Assembly (NCBI GenBank): GCA_916610825.1
Contig: OU744448.1
Location: forward strand, 13,887,936-13,951,935
Origin: Haliclystus octoradiatus
Lineage: Eukaryota > Cnidaria > Staurozoa > Stauromedusae > Haliclystidae
DNA length: 64,000 bases
Direction: 5' to 3'
Part shown: positions 33,371-45,617 of the stretch, piece after piece
Numbering within the stretch: position 1 is the stretch's first letter
How the letters are laid out: each line of letters opens with the position of its first letter
Position numbers and translations under genes: made by a program
Notes under the pieces: model-generated
Databases searched by the model: none
Seen by the model: the letters and a program-made list of their open reading frames with translations, nothing else
What the model was told of the DNA's origin: nothing

Positions 33371-35132
33371 ATGACACACAAATTAACTATAGTTCTTCTT
33401 GTTAGTTTCTGCGCAGTGGCATTGGCACAAAGCAAAGACAAACCAAACACTACCAATGACACGGAACAAACCGAATCGCATGATAGTAGTCACCGACAGC
33501 CTTCATTTCGCTACAGTTCAGTAAGTGCATGCCATTATGTATATCTAGTAGGAGTATGTCACTCGTTTTCAGCTTTCGGCGAATCGAAGCAGGAGGTTAA
33601 CACAAGGGTTAACCTATATATACCTTCACACCGACCGATAGTGCTATTGTTTGTTGGAACTTGGAAGGACAAATGATGAAACATTGTATCAATAACAATA
33701 GGGGTTCTACTGAAAATATAATTATTTTAATAAATGATTGATTCTGATGTGTATCAACTGCAAACATTGAGTGGTAAAAGTTTGAAGCCGACCCTATAAA
33801 AAATGATGTAGATATTTTTTAAAAGCGTCTATATAATTCTGCCGCTTGTTTATTTTCGTGACGTAAAATATTCAAACTTTCATTTCATCTACCTATTCAT
33901 CAATCTTAACTTTCTCGGGCCATATAGCGTCAATTCCATCAGCTAGCCTGAACTGCCTGGTTCCACACTTGCGCTATATTTCAACTGAATGTTTTATTGA
34001 ATCGGATTGCTTTGTTGCAGTGTTGGCGGATGACTCGCCAATGCACATCTGGTTACTATCCCGAGGAGTTCTGTCTCTATATGATGCTAGGCTGCGTCTC
34101 TATGGACAACATGCAGGTTTGTTTGTTATGATGTATTATCAGAGTCCAACTTCTTTTAAGATTTTTTTTTAGACATTCTTTTGAGGGCAACGAAAATTTG
34201 TTTGCCTGCCGGGAGAATATTTGGCACTTTTTCAAGCATTTTGTCAGAGTTCGCCCCGTTGTCAGGGAAATTCTGGTGCCAACACTGGCGAGGTGAGCTT
34301 CGCTCAAGCAGTTGTACAAGGGATTTATTATAACCTGTTTGAGTTGTAATAGCGGCATCCACTATCAAGAATGTTGCGTCGTGGAGTACCGGGAAGGCGT
34401 AAGGAAATCACGGACCGCCGGGCGAGTGATTTTCCGTAGCCTCATTCCATAACGGCCCTCAACTCTACCCACGGCCCACGCGTCTGTGTGGAGTCTTGGG
34501 CCGTTATGGAACGAGGCTAGATTTTCCGCAGCCTTCTTGCCTTGTAGCAACCCAAGTGTTTATATAACCCAATATTAACCCATATTGCACACAAACGTGT
34601 TTAATACTTGATTTGATAGAATAGGTAATACTTTGATTATATTTCATCATGTAGATCAGCGAAATGTAGATCATAAAAGCATTTGTTAGTATCATAATGT
34701 GCTGTTGTATTGTATCCGTAATTGCTGTCTTCGTAGAATTTTGTCTTCCGTCATAATGTGTGTAGTTTTAGCATGTTAAAAAACTCAAAGAACAATAGAT
34801 TAATTATTATGCAAATTAGATTTTTTCTTATATATAACATGTCAAACTGTCATCGCATAATCATGACGTTCGGATTCATTTCCAATCACAAATTAAGGAA
34901 TGTTTGTGTGGCGTTTTGTTGACAGTTTTTCAATTCAAATTTCAATGAAAGTTGCACTTGTTTTTGTTAAATATACAAATATTATATCCTCTATTCCTAT
35001 TCGACATGTCTTTTTTTGCAGTATCAATACTTGAATGCAGCTAGTAATGGTGTTAAGCGTTTGTTGCTCAATGATCTGAAATGTAAAAGATGCAGGAAAA
35101 CGAAACAAAGAAAATACAAGACAGAAGAATAA
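33371..35132 (+). CDS. Small secreted cysteine-rich peptide B (three exons, 118 aa)
   Basis: Exons 33371-33520, 34021-34116 and 35022-35132 join in phase 0. Exon 1 encodes a signal peptide (MTHKLTIVLLVSFCAVALAQ) and a hydrophilic Asn/Thr/Ser/Glu/His-rich spacer to residue 50. Exon 2 has four cysteines as C-x6-C-x9-C-x6-C, including CLYMMLGC. Exon 3 adds a basic tail with KCKRC and ends in a lysine-rich stretch, so the peptide has six cysteines after the signal and a cationic C-terminus. An AATAAA lies at 35168-35173. The neighbouring minus-strand peptide gene C is convergent, ending at 35285. The family is unrecognised; the cationic tail would suit an antimicrobial or receptor-binding peptide, but that is speculation. 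Confidence 0.7.
34372..34555. mobile_element. Foldback (MITE-like) element in intron 2 of peptide gene B
   Basis: TAGCCTCATTCCATAACGGCC (from 34,437) is mirrored by GGCCGTTATGGAACGAGGCTA (to about 34,520). The outer ends are weaker mirror images (GTTGC..GAAGGC and GCCTTC..GCAAC). A GGGCGAGTGATTTTCCG motif relates it to the palindromes at 16.8 and 26.7 kb. Confidence 0.65.
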
Positions 35133-35284
35133 GACACAAATAGCGTTGTATCATAGTTGTATTTATAAATAAAAGATGTTTAGTCCAATGTCACCCTGGT
35201 TGTATATTTAGATATATAATACATTCTCTAGAATTCAGAATTCAGTGCTGGTTTATTGATTTAATTCGTTTCATCTTCTCTAGT

Positions 35285-36534
35285 TTATGTTCTTTTGAAC
35301 ATGTGGCTGCAGCTCAAGTATACATGCAGACATCTTTCATCGACAAATCCCCAGTTCATGTAGGTCGTCTGGCAGTCATTCATTAATCGGCCTGAGCAAA
35401 GCTATAACAAAAAATAATAACAACTCAAGCATTTCACTCCGAGGCATTAGCCCCTCCCAATCACTATGATTTTCTATGATCTACTTTTTCAATGGGCGTC
35501 AACGGGCAGATTCTGAAATAATGTATGTTTGCATATAATAGTTCCTAATTTTTCAGATTTCTAAAGACGTTTATTTCTTTTTTGTGGAGCCTTATGGGTA
35601 CGTGGATCTTCCTGAAAGTGACGCATGCACCAGCCTCTAGGTAGGTATTCTAGGGAGTCACTATCCCTTCCTGATGTATAAATGATAATTGCCCGGTTAA
35701 AAGCATCTATTCGTAATCGTGGTCAATACAGTATAATATAGGACCGAATTCATTAGTTTTACTCACAGCACACGTATAATGCAAATCCAGCAACAAATCA
35801 AAGTATAACAATTACAAATTACAATCATAAATTTCTGATAAAAAATTTATGAAGAAATTAGAAACATACTATTTACATGTAAACCTCAAATTAAGATTGA
35901 GTTCATTCCATTATACTGGTTGGTGTAGTTTAGTAGATATTCATCATTGATCAATTGATTTATAAATACTTTTCATTTTACCCGACTTTATTATTTTGTG
36001 CAATGTTCATGTTTTCGCTGAATTATGCCCGCTGGTCAATTATTTTTAAGTGGCATTGACAGTATTTTCGTTGTTATAGCTATATATAGATAAAGATATA
36101 GTTATCGCATTGATCTTACAGAATGCGACGTACGTTACAATTTTTATTTCAATCGTGTTATTCGACATTGGAATACTTTACCCGTCATGGCAAAATCTTT
36201 TATCTAATATTAAATTACAAACTTTCACTGTACAAAGAGAATTGAAAGTCGTCAATATTATAATTAATGTAAGTGTATCTAATTCCTTCTATGCGTGTAT
36301 TCTTTGATTAAATATTATACTTTTATCAATAAATTCACGTAAAGGGTGTGGTTGGTTCCGATGATAGCCTACAGTATCATGCAGCCCTTATATTAATATA
36401 ATATATGATTTACTAAAATGTGTTAGTTATTTATACAATACCTGTGATCCACCTTCTTGTTGGTAATTCATGGGTGCTGCAAAATTCATCGCAAGACCAA
36501 TTGAAAGTAAAACACAAAATAGCATCCACTTCAT
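35285..36534 (-). CDS. Small secreted four-cysteine peptide C (two exons, 69 aa)
   Basis: Exon 1 (36534-36442) encodes 31 residues starting MKWMLFCVLLSIGLAMNF, a signal peptide, and ends in phase 0 at a GTATTG donor. Exon 2 (35401-35285) follows TTTTTTGTTATAG and encodes 38 residues with C-x7-C-x13-C-x6-C, again with CL plus five residues and C (CLHVYLSC). A TTTATT (AATAAA on the minus strand) lies at 35252-35257. Architecture, phase and the fourth-cysteine motif match peptide genes A and B. Between the exons I see nothing else coding. Function unknown. Confidence 0.65.
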
Positions 36535-38154
36535 CGTCTCGAATCTTCTTTGAGGCTGTATTGTCTTCGCAGCTCTTTGATAACGAATGAGTAAGGATGG
36601 ATGTGTGTGGCCAGTTGCGTTGAATTATATTTACAGCCGAAATGAATGTTTACTTTGAATACTATATTGTGTCATCGAGATGCTGTTAGAGGCTAAGGGG
36701 GTGACAGCTGAACATATTATGAATTCGCTCAGCTGTTTAACCCTTGGATAGTTGCAATGAATGCCGACATCTTTGACCCATCCGATCACGACATGAGGAA
36801 GCAATTGCTGCTGAAGATTTGTATATTCTGGCAAAATATAAGTAAATATGATATTATAGTTACTCAAGGAATTTTGAATTGGATGTAACAGAAGTACAGT
36901 AGTATCACTGACGTGTCATTTTGACCAATGATGTCGTTGATCTATAATTAGTAGTAAGTTTTACTATATTTGGCGACTCCTTTATCTATAAATAGGATCA
37001 AATAGTGTAATGCTGTGTAATGCGAAATCATTGATCAATACACGTAATCCTGAATTTCGTAACAATAAATATAATGAATCAACAAAAACCATAGAATCTC
37101 CCGATAATACAATTACACCCAAAATATCACAAAGAAAGATCTCTATACACATATTGCAATATCACAGGATTTGATTATCATCATCACGCTGCATCATGCG
37201 TGGGTTAATGACATGATTGATTAATATAATATTTGGTTAACAAGAATCCACAGCAAAGTACATTTAGGATGTTTTTAGTTATTAGAATCCAATGCTTCAA
37301 TTTTTTCTGTGACCATTTTTAAGAGTGAAAGAAATATTAAACAATTTCAGTTTTGTACGTTGAAGTTGAACGTTGTTAAAATAAATGTTGAAAATGGTCA
37401 CAGACAGAAGAAAGTCTAAACGTGGACTATAATATATATTATAGAACGTATAGTGTAGTCAATCGGATCCAGTTTCCATAATTTGGTTCACATAACGTTG
37501 GCTTGTCAATACGGTAGCTTGCCAAAAGTTTTGACCGAAGGCATAAACACTTTGCTGTTTTTCAATTTCATATTTACTACACGAGGATTGTTGCGAAAAA
37601 AATACGAGAAACTATATAGAATACGACTACGAGATCAGAGGTCAAGTGCTTTTTGGCTCCTAGATTACATCTAAATTTCCCAGACTGTAGTAACTATGGA
37701 AATACAAATACATTTCACTAACCACGCATGTGTGATACTGTAACTTCAATCCCAAAATCATAAATTACGTTATTTACATCTTTACGAATAAAAATTTCCT
37801 GTTGGAAGTCCTTAAAATGTCTCTAAGCTAAGTAAAAATGTAAAGATATCATGAATGCATGCTGGGATAGCTTGCTCTGCTTACCGTTGATGTATGTATG
37901 TATGTATTTTTATTTGTTAACTCAAATGGTTATAATTTATATACATAATTTACTGAAAGAGTGCAATGAATTATAATTCATTTATATTATAACAGAGAGA
38001 TATTATTGCTATACTATACAATAAAATATTTTACGATGATTAACTTATTTGATAATTTGCATCTTTCTTATGAAGATGGAATTCTTTTCTTTCTCGCCCG
38101 TCCATTGCATCCCCTCTTCCCTCTTGGATAGAGACACGTAAGCAATATATTTTG
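36535..38154. other. Intergenic, no supported gene
   Basis: AT-rich. Contains a short TATG repeat (GTATGTATGTATG near 37,891). Several short frames are open but none has a start, splice or similarity that I can defend. Confidence 0.4.
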
Positions 38155-39238
38155 TTACCATACAAGAGGTACTATAATTGCTAGGCCAACGGCTGTACAC
38201 GTGCCAAATATTAACTTCTTCATTGTTGATGTGGTTTCTGATTGGATGAATTCTGATCTTTCGTTTAATAAATCGCCCTTTTCAGCTGAAAATATCATAT
38301 TGAAACACTTATAATCCCATAAATGCTGTTCGCATAAAAATATTATTTCATAAACTATAAATGTCAAAGGGTTTGACTTACCAAGGATCGATCCATAACT
38401 TGACATTAGGATATTTCTGTTGTTGCTGAAATCTATTTGTAAAACAAAAATATTAAATATAGAATTCCCCTTGCTCGGCGGTCACTTATCTAAGAGTGGC
38501 TGCATACGACAGGTAAAACATAAGTAAGTTAAATCAATGTTGTGATGTACCTTTTTCAATGGATGATGAATTAGAATCAGGATCGCAACACAGATCAACG
38601 TCTCTCTCGTTTTCAATCTCAAATCCAGAATCAATAATCTCAGTTTCAAACAGATCCTCATCCGTTTCATTGACATAATATGTATTGAAGGACATGTTAC
38701 TTTGTTGATGTATTGAATAATCTGAATCCTGAACAGGATCACCATTGCTGATTGCCATCGATCGGATTGAATCATTAGGATTAGATGATGACAATGATAT
38801 CCTTGACCAATTGAAAGAGAATGAATGATCATCTATCGCATCATTCTGCGCAGCCGTAGTTTTGTCTCCACTGATATCAATGTTAGATACTGCATAGCCC
38901 TCCAAGGGACTGTGATGATATTCAACTGGATAACTAGAATAGGACTGTAGACTTTGACCAATTAACGTGTTGCATTCGGTTGGGTTAATGTACACTTCAT
39001 CGGCTGCAGCACATGACTCACTCTGTCCGTCTTCTGTTGTGTCATTGATCCGCCAATGGGCTATGACGTATTCCTCTTGTTCGTCTTCATCGCTGCTACT
39101 TGAATCACTTGTATCTTCATCGTCACTCGTATCTTCTTTTGTAAGATCTCGGCCGAGAGCGGATCGATTAGGATCGATCATATAATCACTCTTACAAATA
39201 CTCACACACGATGAAACGGAAGATTCTGAAGAAGTCAT
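38155..39238 (-). CDS. Nested-type acidic tail-anchored protein, copy D (dispersed, inverted)
   Basis: Fourth copy, 28 kb from the array and on the opposite strand, with no phosphatase exons beside it. Exons 39238-38551, 38432-38382 and 38285-38155 give 289 aa, one serine/asparagine-region residue longer than the others (DSNSSSIEK). Splice sites, membrane tail and the CRE-like palindrome (39366-39359) are kept. Differences include Ala to Gly before DKTTAA. Homology extends in diverged form a little beyond both ends (to about 38,090 and 39,430). Intact introns exclude retroposition, so this is a DNA-level dispersal. Function unknown. Confidence 0.8.
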
Positions 39239-39429
39239 CTTTATAAAGTCACGAAACTGAAATCCAATATAACTTGGCAAAAGTTCAATTTCAATTCAAT
39301 CAAATCAAGAATCGAACTGTTCATAAAACTGGAAATCCCAAATGCTCACTTTCTATTATGACGTCAAATATGAGTGTACGATATTTGCGTCTCATTCTGA
39401 CGAGACATTTAAACTGAGTTCGAGGTTTG

Positions 39430-39896
39430 ATGATCAAAGGCCAATCAAGGCTGAATCAAGGCCTTGATCGAAGTTGATTGGTTCCAAGTCCCGCTTACTT
39501 TGATGTGCCGATATCAAAATCGTCATAAAAATAAGTGAGACTTGGAGCAAGTCAATGATCGAAGCTAAATGTGCGTGAAATGTGTACGGTTTAGGCTAAA
39601 TAGGGAAATAATGTAGGTATCGAAATATTCATTGATTTAGTATTGAATTTTTGACTGCAGCAGAATCTTAATCCACCGTTATAATGGGGTACATTTGTTT
39701 TAATTTTGCCGTTGCAAATCCGAAGTAAATATTGCAGTATGTGGTAAACATATGTCTGCAATGGAGATCCATATATGCATATCAGTGAAATAAAATATGT
39801 AAGATACAATCGATGATTTAAGGAGAACTATTTATTTCACTATACTGACTTAATTGATTTATTAAAACCTTTATATGATCTCATGTTTTGTACGAT
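39430..39896. other. Spacer between copy D and Penelope-like element
   Basis: AT-rich sequence with a small direct duplication of AATCAAGGC near 39,444-39,462. I see no supported gene. Confidence 0.35.
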
Positions 39897-40089
39897 AAAC
39901 TGTAGTTGGGTAATTTGGTAACCATTCTAAATAACACGCAGCAACTATAACAACAGTGTGATTAGATAATATATTTAAATTTTTATCATAATATTTTCGC
40001 TGCTCTTCGGTAGCTTCTTCAGTGATAATTTAAACTTTCTTTTTAATAGAACGAATCATTTCTTCTTCTTTTTTTTTTTGTATTTTGTT

Positions 40090-41087
40090 CTATTGAAGGT
40101 TCGACATTCGATCGAATCTTTGTTTTGGATTATTCGAATTTCCCCATTCGTCCTTGGAGTTTAATGTTGGTTTACTCAAATTGATGTATACTGCCTCTGT
40201 TACTTGCCTCAACATCGCGTCATTAGAACACTTTTGTAAGATTTTTATTTTTATTTCTTTGATATTTCCTTCGTGTCGCTCTACCATATGTTGGTGGAGC
40301 ACTGAAGATGAGCGTTTTTGTATTAAATTTTTAAAATGTTCGTTAAATCTTTCTCCGATACTCATTGCTGATTCACCTATATAACTTTCTGTGCATGACA
40401 TGCAACTTATCTTGTATACGACGTCTCTTGTTTTGCAGTCTATTTTTGAATTGGTCTTTCTGCATAAGTAGCATTGCTTACTATCGCATGAAGTGAGTTT
40501 AAAAGGGTCAGACTTTGTTAGGTGATCTTTTAACAGGTTACCCGCCCTTTCGACGACTTTAATTTTTAATTCCGCTTGTTTTAATACATTTTTACACTTA
40601 TTTGAAAGTTTGTTCCCAGGTGTAGCGTCTACAAATAATTCACTTTCATAACCACCTTTCACGAACCATGTTTTTATCTTTTCTTTTCGTTTCTTTTCCC
40701 TTTCTTCTCTGTCCAAAACTTCCCTCTATACATGGGACATTTTCTACATAAATCGTTCTTTAATATCTGTTCGTATTTTTTTTTTGCATTTTTGTAAATT
40801 AACACTCTTTCTTTTTGCTGGTATCCAGAGAACTGTAATCTCTTGATATATAATTGTATGTGTTTAGTTCTTTCTTGGTGTTCGCAAAGAGTAGAAATAT
40901 TTCTCATTATACGAACAAGATCAGCAGTAAGTGTGTTAATCTTTGATTGATAGGAGCTTGCTGATGTTCTGTTAGTTAAATGTTTGCTTGATATCTGTTT
41001 GGAATAATGTGAATGTAGGAGTTTGTGCTTTACTGTATTTGTATCTGTTATTGGGGCAATCCATTGCTCTATATCTATAACTGGCAT
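40090..41087 (-). pseudogene. Penelope-like element ORF, linker and GIY-YIG endonuclease (one frameshift)
   Basis: Two overlapping frames: 41087-40674 (137 codons, linker after the RT, ending CPMYRGKF and a Lys/Glu-rich run) and 40716-40090 (208 codons). The second has the zinc-binding-like LTSCDSKQCYLC followed by GIY-YIG motifs DVVYKISCMSCTESYIGE, GERFNEH and H. .ER.E. A small frameshift in the K/E/R-rich overlap separates them. GIY-YIG nucleases nick DNA for retroelement insertion. The nuclease frame itself is uninterrupted. Confidence 0.8.
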
Positions 41088-41089
41088 TC

Positions 41090-41530
41090 TTTAATTTTGG
41101 TGATTCGTGGGGTAGTCAAATGCTGTCATGTATGTTATTTGTTATTTGTTATTTGTTATTTGTTATTTTTTGAATTTTCGTCATAGTGTTCTTGTCTGAA
41201 AATGAGTCTAGATGGTCTGTTTCTTTTGATTTTGCGACAATGTTGATATCATCAACGTATCTCGAATATAATTGGATATCTATTTGATTTAGTTTCAACT
41301 TTTTTTTAGTTCTCTGTCCCACCAAATCATGAAAACATTTGCTACTTCTCCGGCTACTCCAACACCAATGGCTCCTCCTTTTGTTTGTTTGTATAGTTGA
41401 CTATCGAATTTAAAAATATGATTTTTCAATACCAAACGCAGACTTACACCAATTGCATGTGCCATCATTCTCTGTATATCATATTCATTGGTAAGTAAAA
41501 TTTCGCTTTATTCCAGTTGCCATCTTATCT
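41090..41530 (-). pseudogene. Penelope-like reverse transcriptase remnant
   Basis: Minus-strand translation gives RT blocks in several frames: QTKGGAIGVGVAGEVANVFM (about 41,395-41,330) and a catalytic YSRYVDDINIV (about 41,270-41,235). Frame changes and stops between the blocks show that it is broken. The N-terminal RT half is missing, replaced by the inverted terminal copy. Confidence 0.7.
41128..41168. repeat. TTATTTG minisatellite
   Basis: About five tandem copies of GTTATTT, lying inside the Penelope-like element between the RT and linker coding regions. Confidence 0.9.
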
Positions 41531-42126
41531 TATCATTGTTTTGGATTCCAGAGGATGTGATTGTTGGTGGCCTGCCTTTTGTCACTCTGTTTGGGCAATA
41601 TTCACTCAATTTAGCTTGCTTAATTCTGCGGTAGTCATGGTCAGTGCAAGGAAAAGTCCCAGTTCTTGGATATCAATATTACTGTATCTTTGGTTATCTT
41701 CAATCATCAATTCTATACATTTACTTATGGAGAATTCAATATCGATTGAAGGGTATAACACCTTGACATCCATACTTCCAACTATTGACTTTTCTAATTG
41801 TTTTGTCTCATTGCATATTTTGATTAGATGTATACATCAATTTGAGTAAACCAACATTAAACTCCAAGGACGAATGGGGAAATTCGAATAATCCAAAACA
41901 AAGATTCGATCGAATGTCGAACCTTCAATAGAACAAAATACAAAAAAAAAAAAAAAGAAGAAATGATTCGTTCTATTAAAAAGAAAGTTTAAATTATCAC
42001 TGAAGAAGCTACCGAAGAGCAGCGAAAATATTATGATAAAAATTTAAATATATTATCTAATCACACTGTTGTTATAGTTGTTGCGTGTTATGTAGAATGG
42101 TTACAAAATTACCCAACTACAGTTTA

Positions 42127-42459
42127 GTTATTTCACAATTCCGTGAAACGTGGTTTAGATTGAGAGAATATTATATTGCGTTCAGGAATATTATTATAGT
42201 GATTTCTCGTGTGTTTAGTCCAAAATTACACGAAATTGACATAATTATCTCACAAAACTGCACGAATTTCTTCCAACATACTCGAGAAATAATAACAACA
42301 CAAATCCTCTAGATAGGAATGTTAAAAAGGGACAGGTTATTGATATCCCGTTTAGTTATAACAACATTTATACCTTTGACATTATTATGTGCATTCAATA
42401 CAACCCTGTCTTTTTAGATATGAATCATTTAACGAATCTTTAGTATACAGAATAAAAGT
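42127..42459. other. Short intergenic spacer
   Basis: No supported feature apart from the likely 3' flank of the GLYAT-like gene. Confidence 0.35.
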
Positions 42460-43505
42460 TCAAATGTTTAAATCTACATCAGTTGAGATCGTTCCCCAGT
42501 AAAATGTTTCAGGAGACAATGAAAATCCAAGTTTAGTGAATAATGCATTCGATGTAGGAGCTGAAGATTCACAACGCTCAACAAAGCAATAAGGCACGAA
42601 TCCTTTGCGTATGATAATCTGTGATAAACTATAGCACACAGCGACAGCTAAACCATTTCGTCTGTGGTTTTCAGATGTTCCTAAACACGCAATACAGCCT
42701 TCTCTAAAGACGACGGCCCATGAAACAGGTGAACGTTCTTCACAGGGTAAGTTGTTATCTATTTCGAACGCACCGATAGCCATACCATTTGATGCTGCTG
42801 AACAAAGACGGTTCAATGTATCTGGATAACCTTGAAATTTCCAGTTATCCAAAACAAACTTCATATGAGAATGATTATTTAGTGATTTTATTTCATAACC
42901 TTGTCTTGGTTTGTACGCAACCAGGCTCGATGGATCCTTCAAATAGGCTGTTGTTGCTGTGGCACCAATTGAAACCTTCAACTGTTTCTCTTCTATATGG
43001 CATTCAAGTTGTTCCCATGCGTCTTGATGGCAAGCGACTATCCGTGAACCTGGCACCAGAATTTCATTCTGAAATGGAAACGAATTGTTCTTGAGTACTT
43101 CAGCCAGTCTGTTATGTTTCGAGCACCAGCAGCTGAGAGCAGATGGGAAATCTAGAGAGTTTATTTTAACTACGCACAGGGAAACTAATTCACTCTCAAC
43201 GTTTTCATTCTCGTATAATTCACCTTGCCATATTGAGTTGTGTAGCCATTTGAATCCAAGATAAGGTATCAAAGATGGATTCTGATTTACAGCAGAGAAA
43301 TATTTCGATGGGGAATACTTTTTGTCGCTGTCTGCTCCACCCATCGTTCTATCGTCCATGAAAAAGTAATCCAAAGTGTTACAATTCAGATGGTTCGTTA
43401 TAAAGACAAAATCAACTGGAACATAATGTATTGTATTGCATATGGCCTCTACCCCATACTCGCTCAAAGCTCTCTTCAGTGCAATGTCTTCAGCGGAGAT
43501 GTCTT
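42460..43505 (-). CDS. Glycine N-acyltransferase-like (GNAT fold) protein, 5' end uncertain
   Basis: Acyl-CoA-dependent N-acyltransferase of the GLYAT type, which conjugates small amines such as glycine with acyl groups. The continuous frame from about 43,505 to the stop at 42,460 encodes roughly 345 aa. The N-terminal half resembles the GLYAT regulatory half (VEAICNTIHYVPVDFVFITN). The C-terminal half holds the catalytic GNAT core: SPVSWAVVFREGCIACLGTS, the CoA-loop-like HRRNGLAVAV, then a GFVPYCFVE strand and LFTKLGFS. No in-frame ATG occurs near the start, and a stop lies just upstream of 43,505 beside a TTAAG acceptor, so a short 5' exon probably exists. The first internal ATG (MDDRTMGG) would truncate the domain. 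It is otherwise intronless. Confidence 0.75.
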
Positions 43506-43658
43506 AACTCTTATGAACTAAATTTCCATCTCAAAGTCATATAAAACAGTTGATAACGACCGCCTATTTAATAGCATTCTGTTCAAATCAGACAAAAGCA
43601 TATTCCGCATGAACGAATTTTGAGTTCATAAGCTGAACAGCGCGAATTATTTGTTTAC

Positions 43659-43666
43659 GTTCAAAT
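43659..43666. repeat. Target-site duplication (left) of hAT-type element
   Basis: GTTCAAAT immediately precedes the element and is repeated immediately after it at 45,610-45,617. Confidence 0.9.
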
Positions 43667-45609
43667 CAGGCGCGGATCCAGAAGGGTGCAAGTATGGCAA
43701 ATGACACCCCTAAATTTTTTAGTGCAATTTTAAGATGACTTCATTATAAATAGCGTCATCGTTTCGTTCTTCTGAATAAATATATTTTTATATTTTTATC
43801 AAACTTATCTTTCCTTTTTATCTTCTATTCGATCATTTTTAAGTATAAATTATTGTAGATGATCGTAATGATCGCATTCGTATTGAATTTCGTTAAGAGT
43901 TATGATTTCTTCAGTAGTTGTATTAGATTACGTAATATACTGACGTGATTCAAGCGGTGTTGCGGTATGCTGCGGCAGTAGAAAAGATCCACAACAGCGT
44001 CACGATTACAGTTTTGCGGTCGTAGAAAATCTATTGTTTATCATTCCGTCTATTGTTTCTGTTTCTCATCTTTTTAACAATTGACATACTCGTTGCCAGC
44101 GTGTTGCCAAGGAAAGAACAGGACTGCCATACTCATCCGGGAGCTATTTTGACCGCCTATCCCACTTCTTTTGTTCGTTCGAGTCACCGATTGGCGAATT
44201 GGTAGAAAAAATAACAATTGACACCCCCACGTGATAATTTTGACACACTAAATTTGAGGAAAATTTTGCCTGTATGTCAAGGTCGTAATTTTTAAAATAT
44301 GTTCGCAAAGCTGTTCGCAGAAGTTGCACGCCTTGATATCTGATTGGATAAATTCAAAGCAGCTTCACATGCAACTTCACGTGGCGCTTCTTTTAGCTAA
44401 ATAGTTCTGCAGTTTTATTTAACGGTCTTTGTCTCGTGTGACTATCAGCGTGGAAGCATCAGAACAAATTATAGCAACTCTACAAACCATGTTTTATTTC
44501 AATGGCCATGAAGAAAGATTTTATTTATTTTATGAAAGCTTTCCTCGAATTATTACGAATTGATTGCCATTAATCATCAACGAGATATTTTTGAAAGATG
44601 GATTTGGAAAGCCGATGGATCCACTTGCAGAAATATGTGCAAGAATTATATATGAAATTGTACAAACTTGTAGATAACTTGGAGAATGCAATGTGTAAGT
44701 ACCTCTGTTATATTAATAGTGTTTATATACTCGTTCATATATGTCGCTTTTCAACCTGAACTCAAATGTGTCAAATTTTCCAAGGTCAACAGAAGATAAA
44801 TAAATCTGAACCTTGCAAAAGCAACCATAGTACAGAGGGCTAAGTCAGAGGAACCATTAAAAACCCTCATTTATGTTTGAAATAAATGTAATTGTAGTTT
44901 TTATTTGATTTAATTTAATTTTCTAAGAATGAAATTCAAAATGAGTGTCTAAGTGTTCATAAAGCAATCAGCATGTCCCTATTTATATCTCTAGAAATTG
45001 ATTTAAATATAGCCCGACATCAAAATTAGTTTACCTAAAGTAGAAAGCAAAACAAGCCGGCCCCGCTGTTGACATAAAAAACGGGGGCAGTACGGGAAGC
45101 GCGATACTACAACTTCGAATCTAATATAATACTGTAATGGGTTTAGATTTTCGCTTAGAAAAATATTGTGCTTCTATATACCTTGCAAAAGTCGTTCCTG
45201 AAATAGAATATGAATTTAGCCTTGTCACCAATTTGAGGGATATTATACTAAACCCCTTTAATACGTGTACGTATTCATAGTAGGCCTAAGTTCATATAAA
45301 TATTCCTTAATTGTGGATTGCCATTTTTCAATATTGCAGATTGTACCTGAATTGTACAGTGGAGATTGAAGACTAGTTCTTGGTGAAGAGAAATTCGATA
45401 AAATTATATAAATTTATTGCAAGATAGCCATTCCAATGTAATTGTAATCTATTGTAATTGTATGTTTATCATTATGTGATTCTTTGACTGACTCAAATCT
45501 TCTCGCTCAATCTTTCTTTGGTATACAAAATGGGCGTGGTCAAAAATGGGTGTGGCAAGTGACGTAATTAATTTTGACCCCCATAAAATAATTCCTGGAT
45601 CCGCGCCTG
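43667..45609. mobile_element. Complete non-autonomous hAT-type DNA transposon, 1943 bp
   Basis: Begins CAGGCGCGGATCCAG and ends CTGGATCCGCGCCTG, perfect 15-bp terminal inverted repeats of the CAGG..CGGATCCAG style common in hAT elements. It is flanked by an 8-bp duplication GTTCAAAT, the hAT hallmark. No transposase frame is visible inside, so it depends on another element. Internal sequence is AT-rich, with one short tail-to-tail frame near 44,144-44,329 that I do not consider a gene. Confidence 0.92.
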
Positions 45610-45617
45610 GTTCAAAT

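Larger units (their letters stand above)
39897..42126 (-). mobile_element. Penelope-like retroelement bounded by 295-bp inverted repeats
   Basis: A reverse transcriptase/GIY-YIG element on the minus strand. The segment 39,897-40,190, which holds the end of the nuclease ORF and its 3' flank, is repeated in inverted orientation at 41,831-42,126 with few differences. Between them lie the RT and nuclease coding regions. Inverted and partial terminal repeats are characteristic of Penelope-like elements. The RT part has frameshifts, so this copy is probably inactive. Confidence 0.85.

Noticed and set aside
33214-33405. 63-codon hydrophobic frame overlapping the start of secreted peptide gene B
   Set aside because: Different frame from the supported signal-peptide exon, over a TA-rich promoter stretch.
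41517-41849. 110-codon plus-strand frame inside the Penelope-like element
   Set aside because: Antisense to the RT remnant, with no protein-like features.
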